From Gammaproteobacteria bacterium (GTDB lineage: Bacteria > Pseudomonadota > Gammaproteobacteria > Pseudomonadales > Azotimanducaceae), in NCBI GenBank assembly GCA_002694945.1, contig NZNP01000083.1, positions 20,383 to 28,484 on the forward strand: DNA of 8,102 nt, in the 5' to 3' direction. Under the pieces are notes generated by a model. The model was not told where the DNA came from. It was given only the letters and a program-made list of their open reading frames with translations, and ran no database searches. The position numbers and the translations under genes are program-made. Of this stretch, positions 1 to 7,089 are shown piece by piece; the first letter of the stretch is position 1, and each line of letters opens with the position of its first letter.

Positions 1-1091
1 CCAAAACTGATCGGCACAATAATCAAAAACCAGACAGCAGCGTCGATCAGACCAGCATCATCATTGATCCAGCTGACAAACCATTCGCCACTAGGAGCAA
101 GGAGAAGGAAACAGAGCAGCCCCCATCCGAGACAAAATACATAACTGACATAAAGACCACGCCTGATGCGATCATGCTTTCCCGCGCCCCAATTCTGTCC
201 AACAAATGGCGCGATGCTCGATGCGAGCGCCCCAAGGATCATGGTGATAAACATCTCTATACGTGAAACCACGCCAAACCCAGCGACTACACTATCCCCA
301 TGTTCAGCAAGCAACGCGATAGTAATTCCCAATGTGATGGGACCTATTAAGTTTGCCAACATTGCAGGTATAGCAATTTTCATAATTGCTAAGACCGACT
401 GCATAAATGCCTCAAAGACATGACTGAGGAGGAGAACATCTTCACGAAGTACGAGATAAACAAAGGCTATAACCCTCAGAATGCCTATCAAGATGAAACT
501 ATAAGCGGAACCCATCAAGCCAAATGCAGGCAATCCAAAGAGTCCGAAAATAAGTAACGGAGACAAAGCGATCTGAAGAAAAGCACTGATTGTCATAATC
601 GCTCCGGGAGCTCTCGCAATACCAAAAGCCCGCAGGACGGTACTAGCAACCATTGGAAGCGTAAAGGTAAACAGGCCTAATACCCAGATTTGGGCATACG
701 CGACGACCATGGCCAGGACGTCTCCTTCGGCTCCCATGAACGCATAAAGCTCTTCGAGCCAAAAGAAAACACCGCCGATCAAAAAAAATGTAAGACCAAC
801 TGTTAAAATAATTGTATGGGTGACATAACGGATAGCCAGTTGGCGTTGCCCTGAGCCCTCAGCTCTGGAAATCACCGAAGATGCTCCAATGCCGACACCC
901 ATCGAAAGACTGGTAAGTCCCATGATGACAGGAAACATAAAGGAGTAGGCCGCAAGTTCTTTCGCCCCCAAAAATCCGACATAAATCGTTTCGATCATCG
1001 AACCTAGAATCATGCTGCTGATTCCCAAAAAATAAGGAATAGTCATCCTGGTGAGTTGTGAGCCAACACCACCCTTGGTTAAATCTTGCAT
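1..1091 (-). CDS. MATE-family multidrug/metabolite efflux transporter, C-terminus cut by window edge
   Basis: Inner-membrane antiporter of the MATE (multi-antimicrobial extrusion) family, which exports organic cations or other small molecules using a Na+ or H+ gradient. The frame is open for 363 codons from position 1091 to the left edge without a stop. MATE proteins are usually about 450 residues, so roughly the last 90 residues (two or three helices) lie outside. Visible signs are the N-terminal DLTKGGVGSQL lead-in, the first-lobe stretch IYVGFLGAKELAAYS (residues 37-51), a glycine-rich GVGIGASSVISRAEG segment (65-79), many hydrophobic helices, and the second-lobe signature APFVGQNWGAGKHDR (294-308), which is highly characteristic of MATE. 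Two starts are possible, ATG at 1097 or 1091. I chose 1091 because GGAG at 1098-1101 sits six bases upstream, whereas it directly abuts the 1097 ATG. The gene is divergent from the oxidoreductase at 1187. The transported substrate cannot be told. Confidence 0.93.
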   Translation of the reverse strand, partial: MQDLTKGGVGSQLTRMTIPYFLGISSMILGSMIETIYVGFLGAKELAAYSFMFPVIMGLTSLSMGVGIGASSVISRAEGSGQRQLAIRYVTHTIILTVGLTFFLIGGVFFWLEELYAFMGAEGDVLAMVVAYAQIWVLGLFTFTLPMVASTVLRAFGIARAPGAIMTISAFLQIALSPLLIFGLFGLPAFGLMGSAYSFILIGILRVIAFVYLVLREDVLLLSHVFEAFMQSVLAIMKIAIPAMLANLIGPITLGITIALLAEHGDSVVAGFGVVSRIEMFITMILGALASSIAPFVGQNWGAGKHDRIRRGLYVSYVFCLGWGLLCFLLLAPSGEWFVSWINDDAGLIDAAVWFLIIVPISF

Positions 1092-1097
1092 TGCCAT

Positions 1098-1101
1098 CTC
1101 C
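1098..1101 (-). promoter_or_regulatory. Ribosome binding site deciding the MATE start
   Basis: Read on the - strand, CGGAG is followed by ATGGCA and then ATG. The GGAG core lies six bases before the ATG at 1091, a normal Shine-Dalgarno distance, but touches the ATG at 1097. This favours the downstream ATG and a protein beginning MQDLTKGG. The alternative start would add only two residues (MA). Confidence 0.5.
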
Positions 1102-1148
1102 GTATAGTGATTCCAATACCGACCAAAACCAAGCAACAATTGCCACGG

Positions 1149-1157
1149 TGTTATCAT
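1149..1157 (+). promoter_or_regulatory. Candidate extended -10 promoter for the LLM oxidoreductase gene
   Basis: TG-T-TATCAT (TG at 1149-1150, hexamer at 1152-1157) matches the extended -10 pattern, with five of six bases of TATAAT. No good -35 is seen 16-18 bases upstream, as expected for an extended -10 promoter. The predicted start of transcription near 1164 would leave a leader of about 23 bases containing the GGAGGA ribosome binding site. The hexamer is almost entirely inside the palindrome at 1150-1165. This is inference from sequence only. Confidence 0.4.
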
Positions 1158-1165
1158 CTGATAAC
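1150..1165. promoter_or_regulatory. Perfect 16-bp palindrome, likely operator in the divergent intergenic region
   Basis: GTTATCA-TC-TGATAAC has two perfect 7-bp inverted arms around a 2-bp centre. It lies in the 95-bp gap between the divergent MATE (start 1091) and LLM oxidoreductase (start 1187) genes. It covers most of a candidate extended -10 element, so a dimeric repressor bound here would block the oxidoreductase promoter and could also act on the MATE side. Arm length and symmetry fit TetR-, MarR- or LysR-type sites. The arms run in the opposite orientation to a Fur box. No regulator gene is visible in the window, so the cognate protein is unknown. Confidence 0.5.
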
Positions 1166-1173
1166 CAAACATT

Positions 1174-1179
1174 GGAGGA
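1174..1179 (+). promoter_or_regulatory. Strong ribosome binding site deciding the LLM oxidoreductase start
   Basis: GGAGGA is a near-perfect Shine-Dalgarno sequence seven bases before the ATG at 1187. The same frame is open upstream to an ATG at 1058, but that start lies inside the opposite-strand MATE gene and would add 43 residues with no resemblance to the luciferase-like fold. The ATG at 1187 is therefore preferred. Confidence 0.85.
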
Positions 1180-1186
1180 CTCCGAT

Positions 1187-2122
1187 ATGAACCTAAGACT
1201 TGGCGTGCATGTCGGCCAGCAGAATATGAGCATGGCCTCATTGCGGCAGTTATGGCGGAAGCTTGACGGACAAGTTGATTGGATATCAGCCTGGGACCAC
1301 TTCTACGAAGCACCACCCGCGGGAGGCACCATTGACCATTTCGAAGCCATGACAACTCTCGGCGCACTAGCTGCAGATACACAACATGCCACTATCGGTG
1401 TCATGGTTCTCTACGTGGGTTATCGAAATCCGGCTAGCATTGCCAAGGCAGCATCGACCCTAGATCATATTTCAAACGGCCGTTTCGAACTTGGTCTCGG
1501 CGCAGGCTGGCACGCACAAGAAGCGAATGCTTTCGGCTATGACTTTCCGTCCGTTGGGATTAGGCTGGATATGTTGGAGGAAGCGACGACCATCATCAGG
1601 CAGATGCTCACCCAAGACAGGACGACTTTCAGCGGTGAGCACTATACAGTGGAAAACGCATCCAACCTCCCAATGCCTATCCAGGACAGACTACCCATTT
1701 GGATAGGCGGTGTTGGTGAAAAACGGACGCTGAAAATCGTCGCCGAGAAGGCTGACGGCTGGAACGCCGCCTATATTTCGGCTGATAATTTTTCTCGACT
1801 TAACGGGGTGCTAGATCAGTGGTGCGAGAGAGCTGATCGAGACCCAGCAAGTCTAGCCAGATCCATCCACTTAACTTTTAACCTTGGCACAACTCAGGCC
1901 TCTGTGGATGTTCAGCGCGAAAAACTTCGAGAGGCTTGGGGAACTGCAGCTGAGCGTATTGAAGGAGGAGCACTGTTGTGCACACCGACTGAGGCCATAG
2001 ATCGTCTCAATGAATATCGGGAAAAGGGGGCCACAATGATAAACGTTGCCCTGCGAGCTCCTTGGGACGAGGAAGCTTTGGAAGCTTATCTGGAGGAAGT
2101 AATCCCTCAAATAAGACAATGA
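1187..2122 (+). CDS. Luciferase-like (LLM class) flavin/F420-dependent oxidoreductase, Rv1855c-like
   Basis: Cytoplasmic TIM-barrel enzyme of the bacterial luciferase-like superfamily, 311 residues from the ATG at 1187, close to the usual family length. It starts MNLRLGVHVGQQN, the first barrel strand, then has WDHF (36-39), and the block YRNPASIAKAASTLDHISNGR (79-99) followed by ELGLGAGWHAQEANAFG (101-117). That block is the most recognisable signature of this superfamily and resembles what I recall of the mycobacterial Rv1855c family of predicted F420-dependent oxidoreductases. The stretch LPIWIGGVGEKRTLKIVAEK (169-188), followed by ADGWN, is the conserved C-terminal flavin/phosphate-site region. 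Substrate is unknown. The cofactor could be F420 or FMN; the sequence does not settle it. The gene is divergent from a MATE exporter and converges on the ferredoxin reductase gene, with one base between stops. Pairing with an exporter suggests a role in modifying or detoxifying a small molecule, which is inference. Confidence 0.9.
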   Translation: MNLRLGVHVGQQNMSMASLRQLWRKLDGQVDWISAWDHFYEAPPAGGTIDHFEAMTTLGALAADTQHATIGVMVLYVGYRNPASIAKAASTLDHISNGRFELGLGAGWHAQEANAFGYDFPSVGIRLDMLEEATTIIRQMLTQDRTTFSGEHYTVENASNLPMPIQDRLPIWIGGVGEKRTLKIVAEKADGWNAAYISADNFSRLNGVLDQWCERADRDPASLARSIHLTFNLGTTQASVDVQREKLREAWGTAAERIEGGALLCTPTEAIDRLNEYREKGATMINVALRAPWDEEALEAYLEEVIPQIRQ

Positions 2123-2123
2123 A

Positions 2124-3518
2124 TCAGGCCTTCGCGATATTCACCATTTCAGCAATGTCCGTAAACTTCACGCGCGGTCGACCTGCGGCTTCACCGCGAG
2201 AGGTTTCCTCAGCATCAATGCGCAACCATTCGCTATAACTAATGACTTCTGGCTGACGAGATTCGATAAGCTTCTGTGCGCCCTGGACAGAGGGATCTTC
2301 AGGCTGATTGATTAGTCCACCTGCCAGGTCTTCTACCATGCAACCGACCGTCTCCTGTGCACAAGTCTTATTGGTACCGATAACGCCCGTCGGGCCGCGC
2401 TTAATCCAACCCGCCGTATAGATACCGGTGACGTCCGAACCATCATCAGTCTCCACCCGGCCACCAGTATTTTTAATCGTACCGTTCTTCTCATTATAAG
2501 GAATATTCGGTAAGGGCTGCCCTAAATAGCCGACTGACCTGAAGACCAGACCTACCGGGATAATTTCCTCCTCATCTGTAGCCTGAGGCCGAATCGACCC
2601 GTCGTCTCCTTTAACCAGCTTGTTCTTTACCAGTTTTATACCGGTCACACGGCCATCCTCACCGATCAACTCTGTTGGCGACACAAGGAAACGTATGGTC
2701 AGTAATCGCGACTTACCGCTAATCTCCCGAGTCGCATAATCTTCGATGTATGCGACATTTTTCTGCGCATTCTTATCACCCTCTGCTTCTAGCACAGCCG
2801 CACTTTCTGGATCTAAAGTCGCTTCCGCCTGCAGCACAGTCACGTCAGCATCTTCGAACTCACCCATTTCTTTTATTTCAGGCGGTGTAAAAGCCGCCTG
2901 AGCAGGACCTCTCCGCCCAAGAATATATACGTTTTTAACCTTGCTGTTCTTTAAGGCTTCGAGTGCGTGATCTGCCATATCAGTAACCGCCAATTCCGCA
3001 TGCGTTTTACATAATATTCGGGCGACGTCCATGGCTACATTTCCCACCCCGATAACAGCAACACTCTCCTGATCGAGGTCAAACTGATGGTTAACAAAAT
3101 CCGGATGACCGTTATACCAAGCAACAAATTCCGTTGCCGAATGACTACCAACGAGCTCCTCTCCTGGTACCCCAAGATTGCGATCGAACGGCGCACCGGA
3201 GGTAAACATAACCTGATGATAATGCCTTTTCAGATCATCGAGATGGATATCACGGCCGTATTCTACATTGCCATAGAAACGGAAATTGGCTGTTTGCGCA
3301 CTCTTGTCATAGGCACGCTGAACTGACTTGTCTTTCTGATGATCCGGTGCAACTCCAGCTCTTACTAGACCGAAAGGTGTAGGCAATCGATCAAACATGT
3401 CAAATTCGACATGCAGTTCCTTATGCTTGAGCAGGTTGCTGACTGTATAAAAACCTGAAGGGCCTGCACCAATAATGGCGACTCTTAATGGATTTGCTTC
3501 ACTACCAACTTCGGACAT
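2124..3518 (-). CDS. fprA: Ferredoxin--NADP+ reductase, adrenodoxin reductase/FprA type
   Basis: Cytoplasmic FAD enzyme moving electrons between NADPH and a ferredoxin-type partner; 464 residues, typical for the adrenodoxin reductase/FprA family. The FAD-binding Rossmann motif is GAGPSG (17-22), followed by the family-typical DRLPTPFGLVRAGVAPDHQ (43-61). An NADPH-binding motif GVGNVAMDVAR lies at 157-167, and GRRGPAQAAFTPPEIKE (201-217) and AGWIKRGPTGVIGTNK (369-384) are diagnostic for this family rather than plant-type FNR. An ATG at 3554 would add 12 residues. The start at 3518 is chosen because a strong GAGGAGG site lies five bases upstream and the frame then begins just before the first strand. 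No ferredoxin or P450 gene is in the window, so the partner is unknown. The gene converges on the LLM oxidoreductase and diverges from asmA. The subfamily is confident; the symbol is by family resemblance. Confidence 0.92.
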   Translation of the reverse strand: MSEVGSEANPLRVAIIGAGPSGFYTVSNLLKHKELHVEFDMFDRLPTPFGLVRAGVAPDHQKDKSVQRAYDKSAQTANFRFYGNVEYGRDIHLDDLKRHYHQVMFTSGAPFDRNLGVPGEELVGSHSATEFVAWYNGHPDFVNHQFDLDQESVAVIGVGNVAMDVARILCKTHAELAVTDMADHALEALKNSKVKNVYILGRRGPAQAAFTPPEIKEMGEFEDADVTVLQAEATLDPESAAVLEAEGDKNAQKNVAYIEDYATREISGKSRLLTIRFLVSPTELIGEDGRVTGIKLVKNKLVKGDDGSIRPQATDEEEIIPVGLVFRSVGYLGQPLPNIPYNEKNGTIKNTGGRVETDDGSDVTGIYTAGWIKRGPTGVIGTNKTCAQETVGCMVEDLAGGLINQPEDPSVQGAQKLIESRQPEVISYSEWLRIDAEETSRGEAAGRPRVKFTDIAEMVNIAKA

Positions 3519-3523
3519 CTGTC

Positions 3524-3530
3524 CCTCCTC
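3524..3530 (-). promoter_or_regulatory. Strong ribosome binding site deciding the fprA start
   Basis: On the - strand GAGGAGG is followed after five bases (GACAG) by the ATG at 3518. The site is nearly complementary to the 16S rRNA 3' end. It sits inside the longer open frame that begins at 3554, which argues against that upstream start. Confidence 0.85.
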
Positions 3531-3571
3531 GCGCTGAGTCCGCAAGATTAGCATAGAGCCAAAAGAGACTA

Positions 3572-3600
3572 TAGATATCTTCTATGGCTACCAGCCTCAA
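3572..3600 (-). promoter_or_regulatory. Candidate sigma70-type promoter for fprA
   Basis: On the - strand TTGAGG (3600-3595) and TATCTA (3577-3572) are separated by exactly 17 bases. The -35 matches four of six consensus bases, but the -10 is weak. The predicted leader to the ATG at 3518 is about 48 bases. Moderate to weak evidence only. Confidence 0.3.
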
Positions 3601-3678
3601 TGATAGCAGCAATACATAAAGGAGGGTCTCTTTCCTCTTTATCAAGCACTAATCACGAGCAGGCTATCAACGCTAATG

Positions 3679-3687
3679 TGGCATAAT
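3679..3687 (+). promoter_or_regulatory. Candidate extended -10 promoter for the asmA operon
   Basis: TG-G-CATAAT (hexamer 3682-3687) has an extended -10 TG and five of six -10 consensus bases. There is no convincing -35. Transcription would begin near 3694, giving an asmA leader of about 80 bases. It is the best + strand candidate in the region. Confidence 0.35.
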
Positions 3688-3773
3688 TCAAATCATAAAC
3701 CTGCTAACGAGAAAAACCCTGACTCTTGCATCTGTATTAATGACGACTTCACTATCGAAAAGACAGTAAACAC

Positions 3774-5750
3774 ATGGTAAGGCTACTCCAGTTCCTGTTC
3801 GGCTCTCTACTCGCTATGAGTGCCCTACTATTTTTTCTCTTGGAAAACCCAAACGAGTTAAAATCGGAGATTGCGGAAATAGTCTCACTAAGCACTCCTT
3901 ATGAGGTGGAAATAAAGGGGGATCTCGACTGGCGCTACTGGCCGCCGATCGCGATTCAGGCCAACGACATTATACTTACTGCCCCTGACGACCTCGTTCT
4001 AGCGAACATTGAACAGCTAGAAATAGACGTTGATTTGGCTCCGTTGCTGATTCGACAACCTATTCTTGACATCAACTCACTGACCCTGCGCGGGGGCTGG
4101 ATCAATTACCAGGTAAAACCCAGTGGAGATTCCAACTGGCTCGCACGCGCTGGCGAATCAGAGAATAGAACCACAGATTCTCCCCCTGCACCCACAATTC
4201 ATGAATTTAGAGTCAATGATCTACTAATCAATTATCAGGCCAAGCAGAATTATCAGGTGACAATAAATCATCTCCAAACCTCCAAGCTAATGACGGACTC
4301 GCCCTTTGATATCAGCGCCAACCTAATAATCAAAGATCTTGAGAACAACGGAAGTCTGCAGATAGCTACCACCGGCCAGCTTATTTTCACCTCGAATGAC
4401 CGATTGCGTTTCGATCGTCTAGTAGCTGACATTAGCCTAGACCCATATTTACCGGTCAGTCTCAACACAAACGGTGAACTGCACATTGAGAGGCAAGTAA
4501 TCTTAGTGAATAAAGCTGCCATCACTTACGACACCTTGATTGCTTCTCTGACCGGAATCATCAATTTTTCCGGTGAACCCAGGTTCGATGGAGAAATTAG
4601 CTTACAAACAGCAAATGTCAACCAGCTACTTGATACAAACCTACCCTTTTCAGCACTACAACTTAGCGCAGGGCTAGCAGCATCACCTCGGAGCATAAAA
4701 CTGAGCACGATTGAGGGAGAACTGGATCAAAATCAGTTCAAAGGCACTATCGAGACAACAACAAACAAGCTATTAAAAATTGAAGGTGACCTGAGATTTG
4801 ATAACCTTAATTTGACTAAACAAAGCCCGGCGAAGAAAAGACCTTCGATCTCAACTCCGAATACGAATTTAGACAGCGAAATCCTACCGAAGACCTTGAA
4901 ACCCTACCAATTCAACCTAATTACACGTTTCAATCGTTTCCATTACGCCGACTTTGATCTTTCAGCGGCCAAGATCGACATTACCAGCAACCCTGACAAG
5001 CTTGAAGTAATCGCAAACACAAGGTTGCTCAACGGAAAATTAGTAGCATCGATGAGTAGCGACTGGTCGAAGACCAATCTAGTAATCAGCGCCGATCGAC
5101 TCGACATTTCAGCCATGACAAATGACCAATCGATCACCGGCAGATTAACAGGCAGTGGCGTCTACGATTTTTCGGGCGATCGATTATCTGACCTAGAAAA
5201 CACGCTGACTGGTCGATCGACCTTCAGTATCAGCGAGGGCTCAATTGATGTCCGTCCTATAAAGGAACTTGCCAGAACTATTGATTCACTAAGAGGCAAA
5301 ACGTCACGCATCACCAATTGGCCCGACAAACAGCCATTTAAGAACATGAGTGCACAGCATTTATTTCAAGGGGGCACGCTTAAAGGGCAGATACTAAACG
5401 CCAACATAGAAAATCTAAGACTAACAGCCGCTGGTGGTTTTAATATATTTCAAGAAAGTCTTGATTACGAAATAACGGCAATGTTTGAACGGGGTACAAA
5501 CGGTACCTTTACTGTCAGTGATCAACTGGCTGGCATACGTTGGCCACTCAAGTGCCAAGGCAACTTCGACGAGTCTCCTGCAGACCTTTGCTTCGGCCAG
5601 AACGGCGCCATAGAGGAGCTGGTTGCAAATCTTGTTCGGCAAGAACTGAAACGAAAAGGCAACAAAAAACTAGACCAATTAATTGAAGAAAAAGTCCCAG
5701 AAGGGCTTCAGGATTTAACACGCGACCTGCTCAAGGATCTGTTCAGATAA
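3774..5750 (+). CDS. asmA: AsmA family inner-membrane-anchored periplasmic protein
   Basis: AsmA proteins are anchored in the inner membrane with most of the chain in the periplasm. They belong to a wider superfamily (with TamB and YhdP) linked to lipid movement and outer-membrane homeostasis; the precise role of AsmA itself is less clear. The protein has 658 residues. An N-terminal signal anchor LQFLFGSLLAMSALLFFLL (5-23) is followed by the typical AsmA opening, with LDWRYWPPIAIQANDIIL and a LANIEQLEIDVDLAPLL repeat-like strand. The middle consists of alternating polar/hydrophobic beta strands. The C-terminal AsmA domain contains SISEGSIDVRPIKEL and FNIFQESLDYEI. Cys594 and Cys606 near the end could form a periplasmic disulfide. 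The tail is charged and helical, ending DLLKDLFR. The ribosome binding site before the ATG is weak (only AAAAGACAG). It is the first gene of a block with mutY and yggX, an order known in Pseudomonas relatives. Confidence 0.9.
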   Translation: MVRLLQFLFGSLLAMSALLFFLLENPNELKSEIAEIVSLSTPYEVEIKGDLDWRYWPPIAIQANDIILTAPDDLVLANIEQLEIDVDLAPLLIRQPILDINSLTLRGGWINYQVKPSGDSNWLARAGESENRTTDSPPAPTIHEFRVNDLLINYQAKQNYQVTINHLQTSKLMTDSPFDISANLIIKDLENNGSLQIATTGQLIFTSNDRLRFDRLVADISLDPYLPVSLNTNGELHIERQVILVNKAAITYDTLIASLTGIINFSGEPRFDGEISLQTANVNQLLDTNLPFSALQLSAGLAASPRSIKLSTIEGELDQNQFKGTIETTTNKLLKIEGDLRFDNLNLTKQSPAKKRPSISTPNTNLDSEILPKTLKPYQFNLITRFNRFHYADFDLSAAKIDITSNPDKLEVIANTRLLNGKLVASMSSDWSKTNLVISADRLDISAMTNDQSITGRLTGSGVYDFSGDRLSDLENTLTGRSTFSISEGSIDVRPIKELARTIDSLRGKTSRITNWPDKQPFKNMSAQHLFQGGTLKGQILNANIENLRLTAAGGFNIFQESLDYEITAMFERGTNGTFTVSDQLAGIRWPLKCQGNFDESPADLCFGQNGAIEELVANLVRQELKRKGNKKLDQLIEEKVPEGLQDLTRDLLKDLFR

Positions 5751-5751
5751 G

Positions 5752-6783
5752 GTGCAGGACTTTGCCGAACGACTGCTGAACTGGTTCGATTTAAACGGTC
5801 GAAAAAACTTACCTTGGCAGCAAGGCGTCTCGCCCTACCGCGTTTGGGTCTCTGAGATCATGTTACAACAGACTCAGGTGACTACCGTCATCCCCTACTA
5901 CGAGAGGTTCATGACAAATTTCCCTAGGATTGACCTTCTGGCCCAAGCCAACCAGGATGAAGTCCTGCACCTGTGGACGGGTCTTGGATATTACGCTAGG
6001 GCTAGAAATCTCCATAAAACGGCACAACAGATAATGACCGACTACAACGGTGAAATGCCGCTGACTCAGTGGGAACTGGAAACTTTACCAGGTATCGGTC
6101 GCTCGACAGCTGGGGCGATTATTGCAATCTGTACAGGCCAGCGCGCCACAATTCTCGACGGTAATGTAAAAAGAGTTCTTTCCCGGGTTTTTAAGATCGA
6201 GGGATGGCCAGGCCAATCAAAGACCTCGAGAGAACTATGGCATAAGGCAGAGCAGCTGACACCGGATACGCGTGTACCGGAATACACTCAAGCTATCATG
6301 GATCTCGGTGCGATGGTCTGCACTAGATCATCGCCAAAATGTCAGCTGTGTCCTTTTGAAGGAAACTGTAGGGCTTACAAGACACAAACAACAGATCAAT
6401 ATCCTGGCAGAAAACCAAAAAAAGAAATGCCGGTCAGGCAAATCAAGATGCTGGTGATAGAGTCCGATCAGGGTATCTTACTCGAGAAGCGCCCGCCGAG
6501 GGGTATCTGGGGAGGATTATGGAGTTTCCCTGAATTAGCAACAGAGGCTCAGGTCAAGACCTACGCGGAGACTCTTGGTATTCGCATACTGACATCTGCC
6601 TCGCTACCAACACTACGCCATACGTTCAGTCACTACCATCTCGATATAGAGCCACTGCACCTGCAAATTACCAATGCCACCTCCCTGAAGGGACAAGATT
6701 CCAATCTAATCTGGTTCAACAAGGAAGACCCAGAGACTTTAGGGCTCTCCGGTGTTGTTACGAAAATTCTGGAGTCGCGTTAA
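5752..6783 (+). CDS. mutY: Adenine DNA glycosylase MutY
   Basis: Base-excision repair enzyme that removes adenine mispaired with 8-oxoguanine, preventing G:C to T:A mutations after oxidative damage. It has 343 residues, normal for the family. The catalytic Glu35 lies in SEIMLQQTQ. The helix-hairpin-helix LPGIGRSTAGAI (112-123) is followed by the catalytic Asp136 in ILDGNVKRV. The [4Fe-4S] cluster ligands Cys190, Cys197, Cys200 and Cys206 have the expected C-x6-C-x2-C-x5-C spacing. A C-terminal NUDIX-like 8-oxoG recognition domain follows, with IWGGLWSFPE and the FSH-loop motif RHTFSHYHL. The start is GTG: the reading QDFAERLLNWFDLNGRKNLPW aligns with the normal MutY N-terminus, and the next in-frame ATG would delete Glu35. 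The GTG is one base after the asmA stop, and the nearest Shine-Dalgarno-like AAGGA (5733-5737) is 14 bases away, so translational coupling to asmA is likely. Confidence 0.97.
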   Translation: MQDFAERLLNWFDLNGRKNLPWQQGVSPYRVWVSEIMLQQTQVTTVIPYYERFMTNFPRIDLLAQANQDEVLHLWTGLGYYARARNLHKTAQQIMTDYNGEMPLTQWELETLPGIGRSTAGAIIAICTGQRATILDGNVKRVLSRVFKIEGWPGQSKTSRELWHKAEQLTPDTRVPEYTQAIMDLGAMVCTRSSPKCQLCPFEGNCRAYKTQTTDQYPGRKPKKEMPVRQIKMLVIESDQGILLEKRPPRGIWGGLWSFPELATEAQVKTYAETLGIRILTSASLPTLRHTFSHYHLDIEPLHLQITNATSLKGQDSNLIWFNKEDPETLGLSGVVTKILESR

Positions 6784-6815
6784 ACTCTACGCTTCTGCCA
6801 CAAACAAATCAGATC

Positions 6816-7088
6816 ATGTCACGAACCGTATTCTGTCGACGACTACAACAAGACCTGCCAGGGCTCGAGGCGCCTCCTTTCCCAGGCCCCAAGGGGCAAG
6901 AGGTTTATGAAACCGTCTCGGCACAGGCCTGGAATGAATGGCAAGACCTTCAGACTATGCTCATTAATGAAAAGCACCTCAACATGATGGACAAGGAAGC
7001 CCGCCGTTATCTGAACGACCAGCGCGAAAAATTTCTAGCTGGCGAAGCCAGCGATAAGGCAGAAGGTTACATACCGCCAGCCGACTGA
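6816..7088 (+). CDS. yggX: Fe(2+)-trafficking protein YggX
   Basis: Small cytoplasmic protein linked in enteric bacteria to protection of Fe-S enzymes from oxidants and to handling of labile Fe(II). The 90-residue length equals that of E. coli YggX. It shows the diagnostic N-terminus MSRTVFC with the conserved Cys7, a PGPKG turn, the core TMLINEKHLNMM, and the C-terminal EGYIPPAD. The gene lies 32 bases after mutY and is probably in the same transcript; the mutY-yggX neighbourhood is conserved in many gammaproteobacteria. No clear Shine-Dalgarno sequence precedes the ATG (the upstream bases are A/C-rich), but the start is fixed by the conserved N-terminus. Confidence 0.96.
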   Translation: MSRTVFCRRLQQDLPGLEAPPFPGPKGQEVYETVSAQAWNEWQDLQTMLINEKHLNMMDKEARRYLNDQREKFLAGEASDKAEGYIPPAD

Positions 7089-7089
7089 C

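Larger units (their letters stand above)
3519..3773. promoter_or_regulatory. Divergent intergenic region between fprA and asmA
   Basis: This 255-bp spacer must carry the promoters for the leftward fprA gene and the rightward asmA-mutY-yggX-dioxygenase operon. Only very short reading frames occur. No tRNA, riboswitch or rho-independent terminator is recognisable. It is AT-richer than the flanking genes. Candidate promoter elements for each side are listed separately. Confidence 0.7.

Noticed and set aside
1150..1165. Fur box reading of the GATAA/TTATC palindrome.
   Set aside because: The arm order (GTTATCA first, TGATAAC second) is the reverse of the Fur 7-1-7 arrangement, and the site lacks the GATAAT hexamer repeats.
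1058..1186. 43-residue N-terminal extension of the LLM oxidoreductase starting at the ATG at 1058.
   Set aside because: It overlaps the start of the MATE gene on the other strand, has no ribosome binding site and no family resemblance, while GGAGGA precedes the ATG at 1187.
859..1233. 124-residue - strand open frame overlapping the MATE start and the intergenic region.
   Set aside because: It is in a different frame from the MATE protein, which has the diagnostic motifs and reads without stops through the same DNA. Its product is Cys/Trp-rich and unlike any family I know.
3618..3640. Imperfect hairpin AAAGGAGG / CCTCTTT, and a GGAGG that looks like a ribosome binding site, in the fprA-asmA spacer.
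   Set aside because: The stem has a bulge and is not followed by a proper U-tract, so it is not a convincing terminator. No start codon lies at the right distance after GGAGG.
5211..5222. Perfect 12-bp palindrome GGTCGATCGACC inside asmA.
   Set aside because: It lies in coding sequence, where CGATCG-type words recur in this gene through Ile/Asp/Arg codon choices; nothing suggests a regulatory role.
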